NCBI GenBank assembly: GCA_945889645.1
Contig: CAMDCA010000017.1
Span: 1-39,298 of the forward strand
Length of the DNA stretch: 39,298 bases
DNA from: Rhizobium sp. Q54
GTDB lineage: Bacteria; Pseudomonadota; Alphaproteobacteria; UBA2966; CAIVPW01
Reading direction: 5' to 3'
This document shows positions 17,846 to 29,724 of this stretch, one piece after another. The position numbers and the translations under genes are program-made. The notes under the pieces are model-generated. The model saw only the letters and a program-made list of their open reading frames with translations, did no database searches and was not told where the DNA came from. Position 1 is the first letter of the stretch. Each line of letters starts with the position of its first letter.

Positions 17846-19609
17846 TCAAAACCAATGGTGTTCGATCTCGCCCGCGGCACGCTGGTGCTGCGCCAGCACA
17901 TCGCGCCATTGCTCTTCAACGTCGGCCAGCAACGCTTCGGGCCGCACGAACTTCTCCACCATGCTCAGCGATTCCTGCGCCAGCCGGTCAGCGACCGTTC
18001 GCGCGGTGCCGGTGAGTTGGGCCCGCAGACCAGCGGAGTCAAGGCTCTCACCCAATGGCGCGATGTCTAGGAGGCCCTGCCGCAGGGTGTCAAGCTCGCT
18101 ATCCGCAAGGCCGATGTGGCCCAGCTCATCCTCGATCGTCTTGAGCAGGCCCGGATGGTTAACGAGGGCCGCCATCAACACCCGCTCGCGTTGCCGCGGG
18201 CTGCCGCCAGAGCCTGCACCGAGGGCCTTGCCCGAAGACAGCTTGGGCCGCAGCGCAACCGCGCGGAACCCTCGCCGTCCCTCGCCCCGCCCCTCACCCC
18301 GGAAGTCGCCGCGGAACTCGCGCCGCGCCTCGGCCGCCCGGGTCGCGGGGGGAAAGGCCGCCTGCAGCTGCATCGAGAAGTGCCGCTTGTAGTACTCGCG
18401 CACAACCGGGTGTGCGATCTCCCGCACCAGTTCCTTGAGGTCGCTCTGCAGCCCGGCGCGGCGTTCGGGGGTGCTGAAGTCGCCCGTGGCCGCGGTGCGC
18501 CACAGAACGTCGGACAACGGAATGGCGGCTTCCAGCGCCGCCTTGACCTCGGCGCCGCGGCCGGCCCGCACCAGGCTGTCCGGGTCCTCGCCGGCCGGCA
18601 GGGCGGCAAAGCGCAAGGAATGGCCCGGCTTGAGCAGCGGTAGCGCATGGCGTGCCGCGCGGACCGCGGCCTGCCAGCCGGCCGAATCGCCATCGAGGCA
18701 GACGATCGGTTCCGGCGCCATGCGCCACAGTTCTTCCAGTTGGCGATCGGACACCGCGGTGCCGAGCGGCGCCACCGCGGCCGGATAGCCGGCCAGGGTC
18801 AGCGCGATGACGTCCGTGTAGCCCTCGCACAACACCACCGTACCGGCGTCCCGCGCCGCGGCACGGGCGGCGGCGAGGTTGTAGAGCAGCGTGCCCTTGT
18901 GGAAGAGCGTCGTCTCCGGCGAGTTGAGGTACTTGGGCTTGGCGTCGCCCAGGGTGCGCCCACCGAACGCGACGGTGCGGCCGCGCGAATCGGTGATCGG
19001 GAACATGACGCGGTCGCGGAAACGATCGTAGGTGTCGCGGCCGTCCTCCGGCTTGATGATCAGGCCCGCATCGAGCAGCAGCTTCTCCGACATACCGCGG
19101 CCGACGAACGTGTCCTTCAGAGACGTGCGCGCTTCGGGCGCGTAGCCGATCTTGAACTGCGTGACGACCGCCGCACCCAGCTTGCGCGATTCCAGATACG
19201 TGCGTGCCTCGGCACCGCCGCGCTGGCGCAGCTGGTCGGCGAACCAGTCCGCCGCGGCCTGCAGCGCCTTGTACAAGTCGGCGCGCTCGTCGCGGTCCTC
19301 GGCGTCGCGCGGCGTGCGCGCCGGCATTGCCACGCCGGCATCGGCGGCGAGCCGCTCCACCGCTTCGGGGAATTCCAATCCCTCGGTCTTCATCACAAAG
19401 TCGAACAGGCTTCCGTGCGCCTGGCACCCGAAGCAGTGATAGAAGCCCTTGTCCTCATTCACCGTGAATGAGGGCGATTTCTCATGATGGAAGGGGCAAA
19501 GCCCTGTGTACTCACGGCCGCGCTTGGTGAGCTTGACCTTCTTGCCGACGACCTGAGCGATCGGCACTCGCGCACGGATCTCGTCGAGGAAAGCCTCGGA
19601 GAACGCCAC
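17846..19609 (-). CDS. dnaG: DNA primase DnaG
   Basis: Synthesises RNA primers at the replication fork, recruited by DnaB helicase. 587 residues. The N-terminal zinc ribbon has C38, H41, C59 and C62 (GLCPFHHEKSPSF, HCFGCQAHG). The catalytic core includes YAPEARTSLK, RVMFPITDSRGR and GGRTLGDAKPKYLNSPET. The TOPRIM motif has E263 (CEGYTDVI) and D307/D309 (CLDGDSAGWQAA). The C-terminal helicase-interacting part (from about 460) follows a Gly/Arg-rich linker (RREFRGDFRGEGRGEGRRGF). The start is GTG at 19609, 6 bases after the yqeY stop, with no clear ribosome site, suggesting coupled translation. rpoD follows after 78 bases. Confidence 0.97.
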   Translation of the reverse strand: MAFSEAFLDEIRARVPIAQVVGKKVKLTKRGREYTGLCPFHHEKSPSFTVNEDKGFYHCFGCQAHGSLFDFVMKTEGLEFPEAVERLAADAGVAMPARTPRDAEDRDERADLYKALQAAADWFADQLRQRGGAEARTYLESRKLGAAVVTQFKIGYAPEARTSLKDTFVGRGMSEKLLLDAGLIIKPEDGRDTYDRFRDRVMFPITDSRGRTVAFGGRTLGDAKPKYLNSPETTLFHKGTLLYNLAAARAAARDAGTVVLCEGYTDVIALTLAGYPAAVAPLGTAVSDRQLEELWRMAPEPIVCLDGDSAGWQAAVRAARHALPLLKPGHSLRFAALPAGEDPDSLVRAGRGAEVKAALEAAIPLSDVLWRTAATGDFSTPERRAGLQSDLKELVREIAHPVVREYYKRHFSMQLQAAFPPATRAAEARREFRGDFRGEGRGEGRRGFRAVALRPKLSSGKALGAGSGGSPRQRERVLMAALVNHPGLLKTIEDELGHIGLADSELDTLRQGLLDIAPLGESLDSAGLRAQLTGTARTVADRLAQESLSMVEKFVRPEALLADVEEQWRDVLAQHQRAAGEIEHHWF

Positions 19610-19615
19610 GCGCGT

Positions 19616-20077
19616 CTAGCCCAGTAGGCCTTTCACGACCGCGCTCGCCTTGCCGAAGTCCATCTGGCCCGCGTACTTGGCGCGCATCGCGGTCATCACC
19701 TTGCCCATGTCCTTCATCCCCGCCGCGCCGGTTTCCTGGATCTCCTTGCGCGCCAGGTCGGTGATTTCCGCGTCACCGAATTGCTGCGGCAGGAAGGTCT
19801 TGATGACATTGATCTCGGCGATCTCTTTGTCCACCAAGTCCTTGCGTCCACCCTGTTCGAACATAGCAGCGCTATCGACGCGCTGCTTGATGGCGGACTG
19901 GAGGAAGTTGAGGATGTCCTGATCGCCGATGCCCGCGGCATTGCCACTGGGACGCGCGGCGATATCGCGATCCTTGATGCCGGCGAGCAGCAGTCGCACG
20001 GTGCTGAGCCTAGTCTCGTCACGCGCCTTCAAGGACTCCTTGAGCGCCTCGCTCAGGCGAGTTCGCAGGTTCGACAA
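19616..20077 (-). CDS. yqeY: GatB/YqeY family protein
   Basis: 153 residues, resembling the tail domain of GatB amidotransferase, and present upstream of dnaG-rpoD in many bacteria. Proposed to interact with tRNA; its cellular role is not settled. Family features: LRTRLSEALKESLKARDETRLSTVRLLLAGIKDRDIAAR, EIAEINVIKTFLPQQ, and the C-terminal MGKVMTAMRAKYAGQMDFGKASAVVKGLL. The start is a TTG at 20077, with no better in-frame ATG upstream. It is the first gene of the yqeY-dnaG-rpoD unit and is divergent from carA. Confidence 0.92.
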   Translation of the reverse strand: MSNLRTRLSEALKESLKARDETRLSTVRLLLAGIKDRDIAARPSGNAAGIGDQDILNFLQSAIKQRVDSAAMFEQGGRKDLVDKEIAEINVIKTFLPQQFGDAEITDLARKEIQETGAAGMKDMGKVMTAMRAKYAGQMDFGKASAVVKGLLG

Positions 20078-20216
20078 AGGTCAACTCTGGTTCGATTGGG
20101 AGGCAACCATCCTACCCGATACCAGGGTTCGCAGGCAAATCGTCGCGCAATGCTAGCGAGCGCCCTAAGTTGTTGAAAACAAATTCGGATCGAGTCCCGG
20201 ATAGCAACGGTTTTTC

Positions 20217-20245
20217 TTGACGCGCGGAGGCCCGTTGCCTAGGTT
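20217..20245 (+). promoter_or_regulatory. Candidate carAB promoter
   Basis: TTGACG (20217-20222), a 17-base spacer, then TAGGTT (20240-20245) is a fair sigma-70 match oriented toward carA and would place a transcription start about 110 bases before the carA ATG. Prediction only. Confidence 0.45.
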
Positions 20246-20277
20246 GCGCGCAACAATCCAACCCGTTGCGGCACCCG

Positions 20278-20318
20278 TCGCAGGCTCTGCCTGCGAGGCC
20301 GCCCACGCGAGCTTCGCG
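20278..20318 (+). promoter_or_regulatory. Structured carA leader
   Basis: Two small perfect hairpins occur in the predicted carA leader: TCGCAGG-CTCTG-CCTGCGA (20278-20296) and CGCGA-GCT-TCGCG (20306-20318). They could be part of a post-initiation control of carAB (pyrimidine or arginine) or simply GC-rich folding. No known riboswitch motif is recognised. Confidence 0.3.
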
Positions 20319-20364
20319 CGGGGCAGCGGTGCAGCAGGACGGCGGTACACGGAGCCAGCGGTAC

Positions 20365-21573
20365 ATGGGTCAGCAGCCAGGGGGACGCGCTCGGAGCGAA
20401 GAGCACCGGGCCGCGGAGATTCCGCCTGGACGCCAGCCACCGCCGTACACCGCAGCGCTCGTTTTGGCCGACGGCACCGTCATTCGCGGCCAGGGCTTCG
20501 GCGCCAGTGCCACCGTGGTCGGCGAGGTGTGCTTCAACACCGGCATGGCGGGATATCAGGAGACGCTCTCCGATCCGTCCTACGCCGGACAGATCATCAA
20601 CTTCACCTTCCCGCACATCGGCAACGTCGGGGCCAATCTCGAGGACATCGAGTCCACCAACCCGGCCGTGCGCGGCATGGTGGTGCGCGATGCCATCACC
20701 GATCCGTCCAACTTCCGCGCCGAGTTCACCCTCGACGCCTGGCTGCGCCGCCACAACGTGCCAGGCATCTCGGGCGTCGATACGCGCCGCCTGACGCGCC
20801 ACATCCGCGCCGCCGGCGCGCTGAGCGGCGCACTGGTGCACGATCCGCACGGCAAGCTCGACATCGCCGCCCTGCAAAAGCTGGCGCGCGAATGGCCGGG
20901 CCTCGAAGGCATGGACCTCGCCAAGGGCGTGTCCACGACCCAGGCCTATGAGTGGAACAAGCGGCGCTGGAAACTCGGCGCGGGGTACGCCGAACGCACC
21001 GACGCCAAGTTCCGCGTTGTCGCGGTGGACTACGGCGCCAAGCAGAACATCCTGCGCAGCCTGTGCGAGGTCGGCTGCGCCGTGACGGTCGTTCCGGCCA
21101 CTGCCACCGCCGAAGAAATCCTGCGCCACAACCCGGACGGTGTGTTCCTGTCGAACGGCCCGGGCGATCCGGCCGCCACCGGCGAATATGCACTGGCGCC
21201 GATTCGCGCCGTGCTCGAAAAAGGCACGCCGCTGTTCGGCATCTGCCTCGGCCACCAGCTGCTCGGCCTCGCCCTCGGCGCCAAGACCCACAAGATGCGC
21301 CAGGGTCACCGGGGCGCGAACCACCCGGTCAAAGAGATCACCACCGGCAAGGTCGAGATTACCAGCCAGAACCACGGCTTCGCCGTTGACCCGGACACGC
21401 TGCCGCGCGGTGTTTCGGCGACGCACGTTTCGCTATTCGACAACACGCTCGAAGGCCTCAAGGTCGACAACGCGCCAGTCTACTCGGTGCAGTACCACCC
21501 CGAGGCGTCGCCGGGCCCGCAGGACAGCCACTACCTGTTCCACCGCTTCATTGACCTGATGGAGCGCAATTGA
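20365..21573 (+). CDS. carA: Carbamoyl-phosphate synthase small subunit
   Basis: Glutamine amidotransferase subunit that feeds ammonia to CarB for carbamoyl phosphate, used in arginine and pyrimidine synthesis. 402 residues from the ATG at 20365 (GGAG 9 bases upstream); an open extension to 20266 is poor in coding character. The N-terminal CarA domain has GVDTRRLTRHIR. The class I glutaminase has GDPAATGEYALAPI, nucleophile C294 in GICLGHQLLG, and H378/E380 in QYHPEASPGP. carB follows after 36 bases. Confidence 0.97.
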   Translation: MGQQPGGRARSEEHRAAEIPPGRQPPPYTAALVLADGTVIRGQGFGASATVVGEVCFNTGMAGYQETLSDPSYAGQIINFTFPHIGNVGANLEDIESTNPAVRGMVVRDAITDPSNFRAEFTLDAWLRRHNVPGISGVDTRRLTRHIRAAGALSGALVHDPHGKLDIAALQKLAREWPGLEGMDLAKGVSTTQAYEWNKRRWKLGAGYAERTDAKFRVVAVDYGAKQNILRSLCEVGCAVTVVPATATAEEILRHNPDGVFLSNGPGDPAATGEYALAPIRAVLEKGTPLFGICLGHQLLGLALGAKTHKMRQGHRGANHPVKEITTGKVEITSQNHGFAVDPDTLPRGVSATHVSLFDNTLEGLKVDNAPVYSVQYHPEASPGPQDSHYLFHRFIDLMERN

Positions 21574-21609
21574 TCGGGCCGTTCGCCCCACCGTTCGTGC
21601 GTTGCAACC

Positions 21610-24885
<3,276 letters not shown>

Positions 24886-24978
24886 GCCGACTTTTCCACC
24901 CGTGGCGCCGGAGGCCGGATAGGCCCCGCGCCATGATTGATTTTTGCGCCGGCACGTTCTGAGGTCGAGAAAGCGTCG

Positions 24979-25461
24979 ATGGCACAAGAGAAGATACCGA
25001 TGACCCGCCCCGGCTATGAGCGCCTGCTCGAAGAGCTGAAGCGCCTCAAGCAGGAAGAGCGTCCGGCGGTCATCCGGGCAATCGAAGAAGCGCGCGGTTA
25101 CGGCGACCTGTCGGAGAACGCTGAGTACCACGCCGCCAAGGAACGTCAGAGCTTCATCGAGACCCGCGTCGCCGAGCTCGAGGACCGCACCCGCCGCGCC
25201 GAGGTCATCGACGTCGCGCGCCTGACCGGCAGCAGCCACATCAAGTTCGGCGCCACCGTCACGCTGGCCGACGAAGACACGGAAGAGAAGACCACCTACC
25301 AGATCGTCGGCGCCGACGAGTCCGACATCCGCGCCGGCCTGTTGTCGATCCAGTCGCCGCTGGCCCGCGCTCTCATCGGCAAGGCCAAGGGCGAGTCGGT
25401 TGAGGTCGTCACGCCGGGCGGCGCCCGCGCGTACGAAATCCTCGCGGTCGCCTATCGCTAG
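24979..25461 (+). CDS. greA: Transcription elongation factor GreA
   Basis: Rescues backtracked RNA polymerase by stimulating transcript cleavage. 160 residues from the ATG at 24979 ([16 protein letters not shown]). The N-terminal coiled coil carries the catalytic acidic tip in [20 protein letters not shown]. The C-terminal domain has [10 protein letters not shown] and [17 protein letters not shown], then [11 protein letters not shown]. Residues in frame upstream of 24979 do not belong to the family. It follows carB by 93 bases, the usual alphaproteobacterial order, and ends at a hairpin shared with the convergent Lrp-type gene. Confidence 0.97.
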   Translation: MAQEKIPMTRPGYERLLEELKRLKQEERPAVIRAIEEARGYGDLSENAEYHAAKERQSFIETRVAELEDRTRRAEVIDVARLTGSSHIKFGATVTLADEDTEEKTTYQIVGADESDIRAGLLSIQSPLARALIGKAKGESVEVVTPGGARAYEILAVAYR

Positions 25462-25480
25462 GCGTCCCGTCGCGGGACGC
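25462..25480. terminator. Hairpin between greA and Lrp-type gene
   Basis: A perfect 8-bp stem GCGTCCCG-TCG-CGGGACGC fills the whole space between the two convergent stop codons. There is no U-run, so termination efficiency is uncertain. Confidence 0.6.
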
Positions 25481-25963
25481 TCAGTCCTCTGCGTGGCTCA
25501 GCGGAACACCCGGCAGGTGCTTCGACTCGCGGATCGCCAAGGTGGAGCGCACCGTGTCAACATTCGGCGCCGAGACCAGTTCACGCGTCAGCCAAGTCTG
25601 GTAGGCGTCCCAGTCCTTGGCCACGACCTTCAGGATAAAGTCGGTCTCGCCCGCCATCATCGAGCACTCGCGCACCATCGGCCAGCCGCGCACGCGTTCT
25701 TCGAACGCCGCCAGGTCGGCCTCGGCCTGGCTGTGCAGGCCGACGTGGGCGAATACGGTGACGCTGAAGCCGAGTTGGGCCGCGTGGAGTTCGGCGTGAT
25801 AGCCCTTGATGTAGCCGGCCTTTTCCAAGGCGCGGACACGGCGCAGACACGGCGGCGGCGAAATGCCGACGTTCTTCGCCAGGCGCACGTTGGTCATGCG
25901 CCCGTTGTCCTGCAGCTGAGTCAGGATGCGGCGGTCAATTTCATCGAGTTTCACGCGTGGCAT
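25481..25963 (-). CDS. Lrp/AsnC family transcriptional regulator
   Basis: 160 residues from the ATG at 25963 (G-rich ribosome site upstream); an extension of ten residues is open but proline-rich. The N-terminal helix-turn-helix has KLDEIDRRILTQLQDNGRMTNVRLAKNVGISPPPCLRRVRALEKAGYI. The C-terminal RAM/ligand domain has FSVTVFAHVGL, VRECSMMAGETDFILKVVAKDWDAY and a late STLAIRESK. Members form octamers that sense an amino acid. It is divergent from the ELM1-family operon, with an AT-rich palindrome between the two genes, so it plausibly controls itself and that operon. The effector is unknown. Confidence 0.94.
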   Translation of the reverse strand: MPRVKLDEIDRRILTQLQDNGRMTNVRLAKNVGISPPPCLRRVRALEKAGYIKGYHAELHAAQLGFSVTVFAHVGLHSQAEADLAAFEERVRGWPMVRECSMMAGETDFILKVVAKDWDAYQTWLTRELVSAPNVDTVRSTLAIRESKHLPGVPLSHAED

Positions 25964-26032
25964 CGGCGCCCCCGGCGGCGGCCCCGGTGGCACCCTTTGG
26001 CGGGTCCGGCCGCGCGCGCCATAGCAACACCA

Positions 26033-26059
26033 CTTGAAAGATTATTTCAAGGGATTGAA
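26033..26059. promoter_or_regulatory. AT-rich palindromes in the Lrp/ELM1 divergent region
   Basis: CTTGAAA-GATTA-TTTCAAG (26033-26051) is a perfect 7-bp inverted repeat with an AT-rich centre. It overlaps a second one, TTCAA-GGGA-TTGAA (26046-26059), so three TTGAA/TTCAA half-sites are regularly spaced. This fits an Lrp/AsnC-type operator, and the site lies between the regulator start (25963) and the ELM1 start (26116). The surrounding DNA is otherwise GC-rich. Assignment to this regulator is inference from position. Confidence 0.6.
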
Positions 26060-26115
26060 TTTTTGTTGCGGGACCAAGGCGCTAGTACCCAAGCCGTTTT
26101 GCCATCGGGGGCCGC

Positions 26116-27096
26116 GTGACCCAAGCAGTGTGCTGGGTCGTCACCGACGGCAAACCGGGCATGCAGAACCAGTGTGTCGGCTTGGCCGAGGCGGTCGGGC
26201 TACCGTTCGACATCAAGCGCATCGTCGTGCGCGCGCCGTGGCGCTGGCTGCTGCCTCCGCTGTGGCTGACCCCGCTGCGTGCGATGAGCGCTGCGGGTGA
26301 CCAACTCGCGCCGCCCTGGCCGCGTCTGGTCATCGGTACGGGCCGCATGAGCGTTGCCCCCGTCGCAGCGATCGGTCGCGCCAGTGGTGGCCGCACCTTC
26401 ACGGTGCAGATTCAGAACCCTGGGATGCGCGCGTCTGCGTTCGGGCTGATCGTCGCGCCGCGCCACGACAATGTGTCCGGCGACAACATCGTCTCGACCG
26501 ACGGCGCACTGCATCGCGTCACGCGGGCGCGGCTCGAAGCAGAAGCCAAGCAGGTCGCTCCTACGCTAGCGCCCTTGCAGCGCCCGTTGGTGGCCGTGCT
26601 GGTCGGCGGCAACAACCGCAGCTACCGTCTCGATGCCGAAGTCGCCAACACCCTCGCCGATGGCCTCGCCGCGCTGTGCCGCAACCACGGCGCCAGCCTC
26701 GCCGTGACCGCCTCCCGGCGCACCGGCGACGCGGCGTTCGACGTCTTGCGCCGCCGTCTGGCCGAACTGCCTGCGGTCCTATGGGACGGCAGCGGCGCCA
26801 ATCCGTACTTCGGCTATCTCGGACTCGCCGACGCCATCGTCGTGACGTGCGATTCGGTGTCCATGGCCTCCGAGGCCGCCAGCACCGGCAAGCCGGTGTA
26901 CGTGTTCGACCTGCCCGGCTCGAGCCTCAAGTTCGACGCCTTCCACGCCGGACTGCGCGACGCCGGCATCACACGCCGTTTCACCGGCACTCTGGAGACG
27001 TGGTCGTACGTGCCGCCCGACGACACCGCGCGAGTTGCCCAAGAGGTGCGGCGGCGACTACAGTTGCCGCCCATTCCCTCGGCCCCGCGCACATGA
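26116..27096 (+). CDS. Mitochondrial-fission ELM1 family protein
   Basis: 326 residues from a GTG at 26116 with GGGGG just upstream. Family features: DGKPGMQNQCVGLAEAVG at the N-terminus, LVIGTGRMS, VQIQNPGM, DNIVSTDGALHRVT, VLVGGNNRSYRLD, and the C-terminal NPYFGYLGLADAIVVTCDSVSMASEAASTGKPVYVFDLPG. The last segment resembles the donor-binding end of GT-B glycosyltransferases, and COG3660 proteins have been suggested to be GT-B-like. The bacterial function is not established. Its stop overlaps the next start as ATGA, so it is coupled to the oxygenase gene. It is the first gene of a three-gene unit divergent from the Lrp regulator. Confidence 0.9.
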   Translation: MTQAVCWVVTDGKPGMQNQCVGLAEAVGLPFDIKRIVVRAPWRWLLPPLWLTPLRAMSAAGDQLAPPWPRLVIGTGRMSVAPVAAIGRASGGRTFTVQIQNPGMRASAFGLIVAPRHDNVSGDNIVSTDGALHRVTRARLEAEAKQVAPTLAPLQRPLVAVLVGGNNRSYRLDAEVANTLADGLAALCRNHGASLAVTASRRTGDAAFDVLRRRLAELPAVLWDGSGANPYFGYLGLADAIVVTCDSVSMASEAASTGKPVYVFDLPGSSLKFDAFHAGLRDAGITRRFTGTLETWSYVPPDDTARVAQEVRRRLQLPPIPSAPRT

Positions 27097-27716
27097 CTGT
27101 TCTGGACCTCGACGCGTTTCGCCGCACGCCGCTGGCGCGCGATCCCTACGAGCACTTGATCGTCCCCGGCCTGGTGCCGGCGGCGCACGCCAACGACGTC
27201 GTGCGCGACTTCCCCAAGATCGCCAAGTCAGGCCTCTTTCCGCTCTCGGCGCTGCGCTACGACGGTGCCTTTGCGCAGCTCATCGCCGACCTCGACGGCG
27301 CGCCGTTCGAGGCGGTGGTTGCCGAGAAGTTCGGCGTGTCCCTGGCCGGCAAGCCCAAGCTGTTCACCATCCGCGGACGCTGCCATCCGAAGGACGGCGG
27401 CATCCACACCGACTCGACCAACAAGATCGTCACCGTGCTGCTGTACCTGAACCCCGCCTGGGAGGATTCGGGTGGGCGCCTGCGCGTGTTGCGCGGCCCG
27501 AAGGATCTAAGAGACTTCGCCGCCGAGGTGCCTCCGCTGGCCGGCACCATGCTGGCGTTCCGCCGCTCCGAGCGATCGTATCACGGGCACGAACCGTTCG
27601 CCGGCGAGCGGCGCGCGATTCAGGTCAACTGGATCACCGACGTCGCGACGCGCGACCGCGAAGAGAATCGCCACCGCTGGTCGGCGCGCTTCAAGGCCAT
27701 CAACCCGTTCGCCTGA
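27093..27716 (+). CDS. 2-oxoglutarate-Fe(II) oxygenase
   Basis: 207 residues, start ATG 27093 overlapping the upstream stop. Double-stranded beta-helix with iron ligands H105 and D107 (GGIHTDSTNK) and distal H164 (SYHGHEPF), and a 2OG-binding Arg in GERRAIQVNW (R173 or R174). LLYLNPAWEDSGGRLRVLRG and PLAGTMLAFRRSERSYHGH resemble prolyl-hydroxylase-like enzymes. The substrate is unknown. The coupling to an ELM1-family protein and the 635-residue protein downstream suggests a shared modification of a glycan, lipid or peptide. Confidence 0.9.
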   Translation: MTVLDLDAFRRTPLARDPYEHLIVPGLVPAAHANDVVRDFPKIAKSGLFPLSALRYDGAFAQLIADLDGAPFEAVVAEKFGVSLAGKPKLFTIRGRCHPKDGGIHTDSTNKIVTVLLYLNPAWEDSGGRLRVLRGPKDLRDFAAEVPPLAGTMLAFRRSERSYHGHEPFAGERRAIQVNWITDVATRDREENRHRWSARFKAINPFA

Positions 27717-27729
27717 GGATCGCACCGCC

Positions 27730-29637
27730 GTGACGCTGGCAATCGAAACGTTCCGCCACGAAGGCGCGCGCCACTTTGGCACGACACCCTTCAAGGCGCT
27801 GGGCCACCCGATCGCGGCGCCCAAGGGCCGTGCGCTCGCTGCCAAGTTGAAGAAGGCCGGGCCGGTCGCGGTGTTCGATCCCGACGGCCTGCTGGCGTCG
27901 TTCGCCGGTTTCTACGACCTGCGCGCCAAGGACGTCCGCAGCGTGTTCGTCCAACGCGCCGAGGATGTCGGCCGCAAGGTGCTGGGCCGCACCACGCAGT
28001 CGGTGCACACGCTCGCCAAGTCGAAAGCGCGCACGGTGTTCGTCGCCGCCTTCGACGCCGAGCGCATCATCGACCAGCTGCGCGTCCTGTTGCCGCGTGC
28101 GACGTACCTCAGCTTCGACGCCATCCGCCTACCGGCGGAATGGCTGAGCAATCCGCGCAAGTATCTCGACTCGGTCAACTTTGCCACCAACTTCGCCTTT
28201 CTGCGCGACGAGCCCGGCCATCACACCGCTGTCCGCACCGCCAACTACTGGGGTGGCTACGGCGCCACCGACTCCGCGTTGTGGGCGTGTCTGTTCAGTG
28301 CCGACGGTGCCGTGCTGGCCGAGTGGACCGAGCCGATGCCCGGCGCAGGCGGCACCATAGTCATCGACAGCCGCGCGGTGCGCGCGCGCTTCGGCCTCGG
28401 GCCGTTCGCCGGATCGCTATTCCTTCACGCGCTGCGCATCAAGGGCCACGACATCGTCAAATACGCCCTCGACACCTACGGCGACGACGACACCGTGCTG
28501 TCGGCAACCCACGACGCCAACGCCTGGCCGGCCGACCTCTATGCCGGACTTCCGGCGCCGGACGCGGGCGAGCGCGTGCGCCTGTGGGTACAGAACAGCC
28601 ACCCGATTCCGATCCCGGCCGGAGCGATCTTGCTCGGCCGCATGGGCGCCGGTAAGACCAGCGCGTTCCCAGAATCCGTGCCGCCGTTCGGCACCGTGGC
28701 GATCGACGTCGGCGCCCTGCTGCCCAAGGTGAAATGGCCGCAGCAACTCGAAGTCCACGCCGGCCGCTACTTCGTCCGCCCGCGCTACGAGATCGAGCGC
28801 GGCACACGCTCACGCATGGCGCACGCCAACGTCGAGCGCACGGACCTCAAGACCGATCCGGCGATCGCCAAGCTCGGCGACGGCTTCGGCAAGGGCTTCC
28901 TGCTGCCGTTCCCCGTCGCGCCGACCGATCGCTTCCGCACCGTCGTGCTGCCGACGCCGATGTCCACCGGCCAGCGCAACCTGCCGATCACCGCCACGGT
29001 GTTCGACCAGCGCGGCAAGGAGATCGCGCGCAAGCGCCTCGGCAAGTTGCCGCGCAACCACGCCACCGTCATCGACGTCGATGCGCTGCTGGACGGAGCC
29101 CTCCTGCCTGGCCGCTTCGGCCACGTCGAACTGACGTATGACCTGGCCAAGGGCGGCGACGCAGACGGCTGGCTGCACGCCATCGCGCGCTACGAGGACC
29201 GCAAGACCGGGCACATTGCCGAAACCAGCTTCGGCGCCCATATTTTCAATACCCTCGCGGTCTACAAAGACGAGCCGCAGTCGTACTCCGGCGCGCCGCC
29301 AGGCCTGTCCACCCGCCTGTTCCTGCGCATGGGACCGGGCGCCACCGACACGTTCTGCCACCTGGTGTATGCCGCGTCGGCACCCTGGCGGCCGAAGTCC
29401 GAGACGACGTTGGTCCTCACGTCCGCCGACGGCAAAGAAGTCACGCGCGAGACCGCGCACATCGCCTGCGGCGGCTCGCTGTTCTGGCGCACCAGCGAGG
29501 TCTTCGACGCGGCGACCCGCGCCCGCGCCGGCGACAATGCGTACGTCTTGATCCGCGACGCAACGTGCCGCCTGTTCGGCTTCCACGGCCTGGATACCAG
29601 GGCGGCGTTCTCCCTCGATCACATGTTCGGGTTCTAG
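27730..29637 (+). CDS. 635-residue protein of unknown function in the ELM1/oxygenase operon
   Basis: Starts at GTG 27730, 13 bases after the oxygenase stop; 635 residues with no signal peptide or membrane helix, so probably cytoplasmic. Residues 1-145 look like a Rossmann-type alpha/beta domain (GPVAVFDPDGLLASFAGFYDL, VFVAAFDAERIIDQLRVLLP). The middle and C-terminal parts look beta-rich, with notable segments TANYWGGYGATDSALWACLF, HALRIKGHDIVKYALDTYGDDD, SATHDANAWPADLYAGLPAP, LWVQNSHPIPIPAGAI, LLPFPVAPTDRF and LPTPMSTGQRNLPITATVFD. GRMGAGKT resembles a P-loop by chance only, since no Walker B is seen. I recall related alphaproteobacterial proteins but no assigned family or function. Confidence 0.85.
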   Translation: MTLAIETFRHEGARHFGTTPFKALGHPIAAPKGRALAAKLKKAGPVAVFDPDGLLASFAGFYDLRAKDVRSVFVQRAEDVGRKVLGRTTQSVHTLAKSKARTVFVAAFDAERIIDQLRVLLPRATYLSFDAIRLPAEWLSNPRKYLDSVNFATNFAFLRDEPGHHTAVRTANYWGGYGATDSALWACLFSADGAVLAEWTEPMPGAGGTIVIDSRAVRARFGLGPFAGSLFLHALRIKGHDIVKYALDTYGDDDTVLSATHDANAWPADLYAGLPAPDAGERVRLWVQNSHPIPIPAGAILLGRMGAGKTSAFPESVPPFGTVAIDVGALLPKVKWPQQLEVHAGRYFVRPRYEIERGTRSRMAHANVERTDLKTDPAIAKLGDGFGKGFLLPFPVAPTDRFRTVVLPTPMSTGQRNLPITATVFDQRGKEIARKRLGKLPRNHATVIDVDALLDGALLPGRFGHVELTYDLAKGGDADGWLHAIARYEDRKTGHIAETSFGAHIFNTLAVYKDEPQSYSGAPPGLSTRLFLRMGPGATDTFCHLVYAASAPWRPKSETTLVLTSADGKEVTRETAHIACGGSLFWRTSEVFDAATRARAGDNAYVLIRDATCRLFGFHGLDTRAAFSLDHMFGF

Positions 29638-29724
29638 TCGGGCGGCGCCGCAGGCCTCGGTCGAGCCACCTTGCGGCCCCCGGCGCGCCGCCATACATAA
29701 GCGTCTCTCTCCTAAGGGCATCCC

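Noticed and set aside
28627-28660. P-loop-like GRMGAGKT in the 635-residue protein
   Set aside because: No Walker B or other NTPase motif follows, and the segment lies in a beta-rich region between conserved non-NTPase motifs; considered a chance match.
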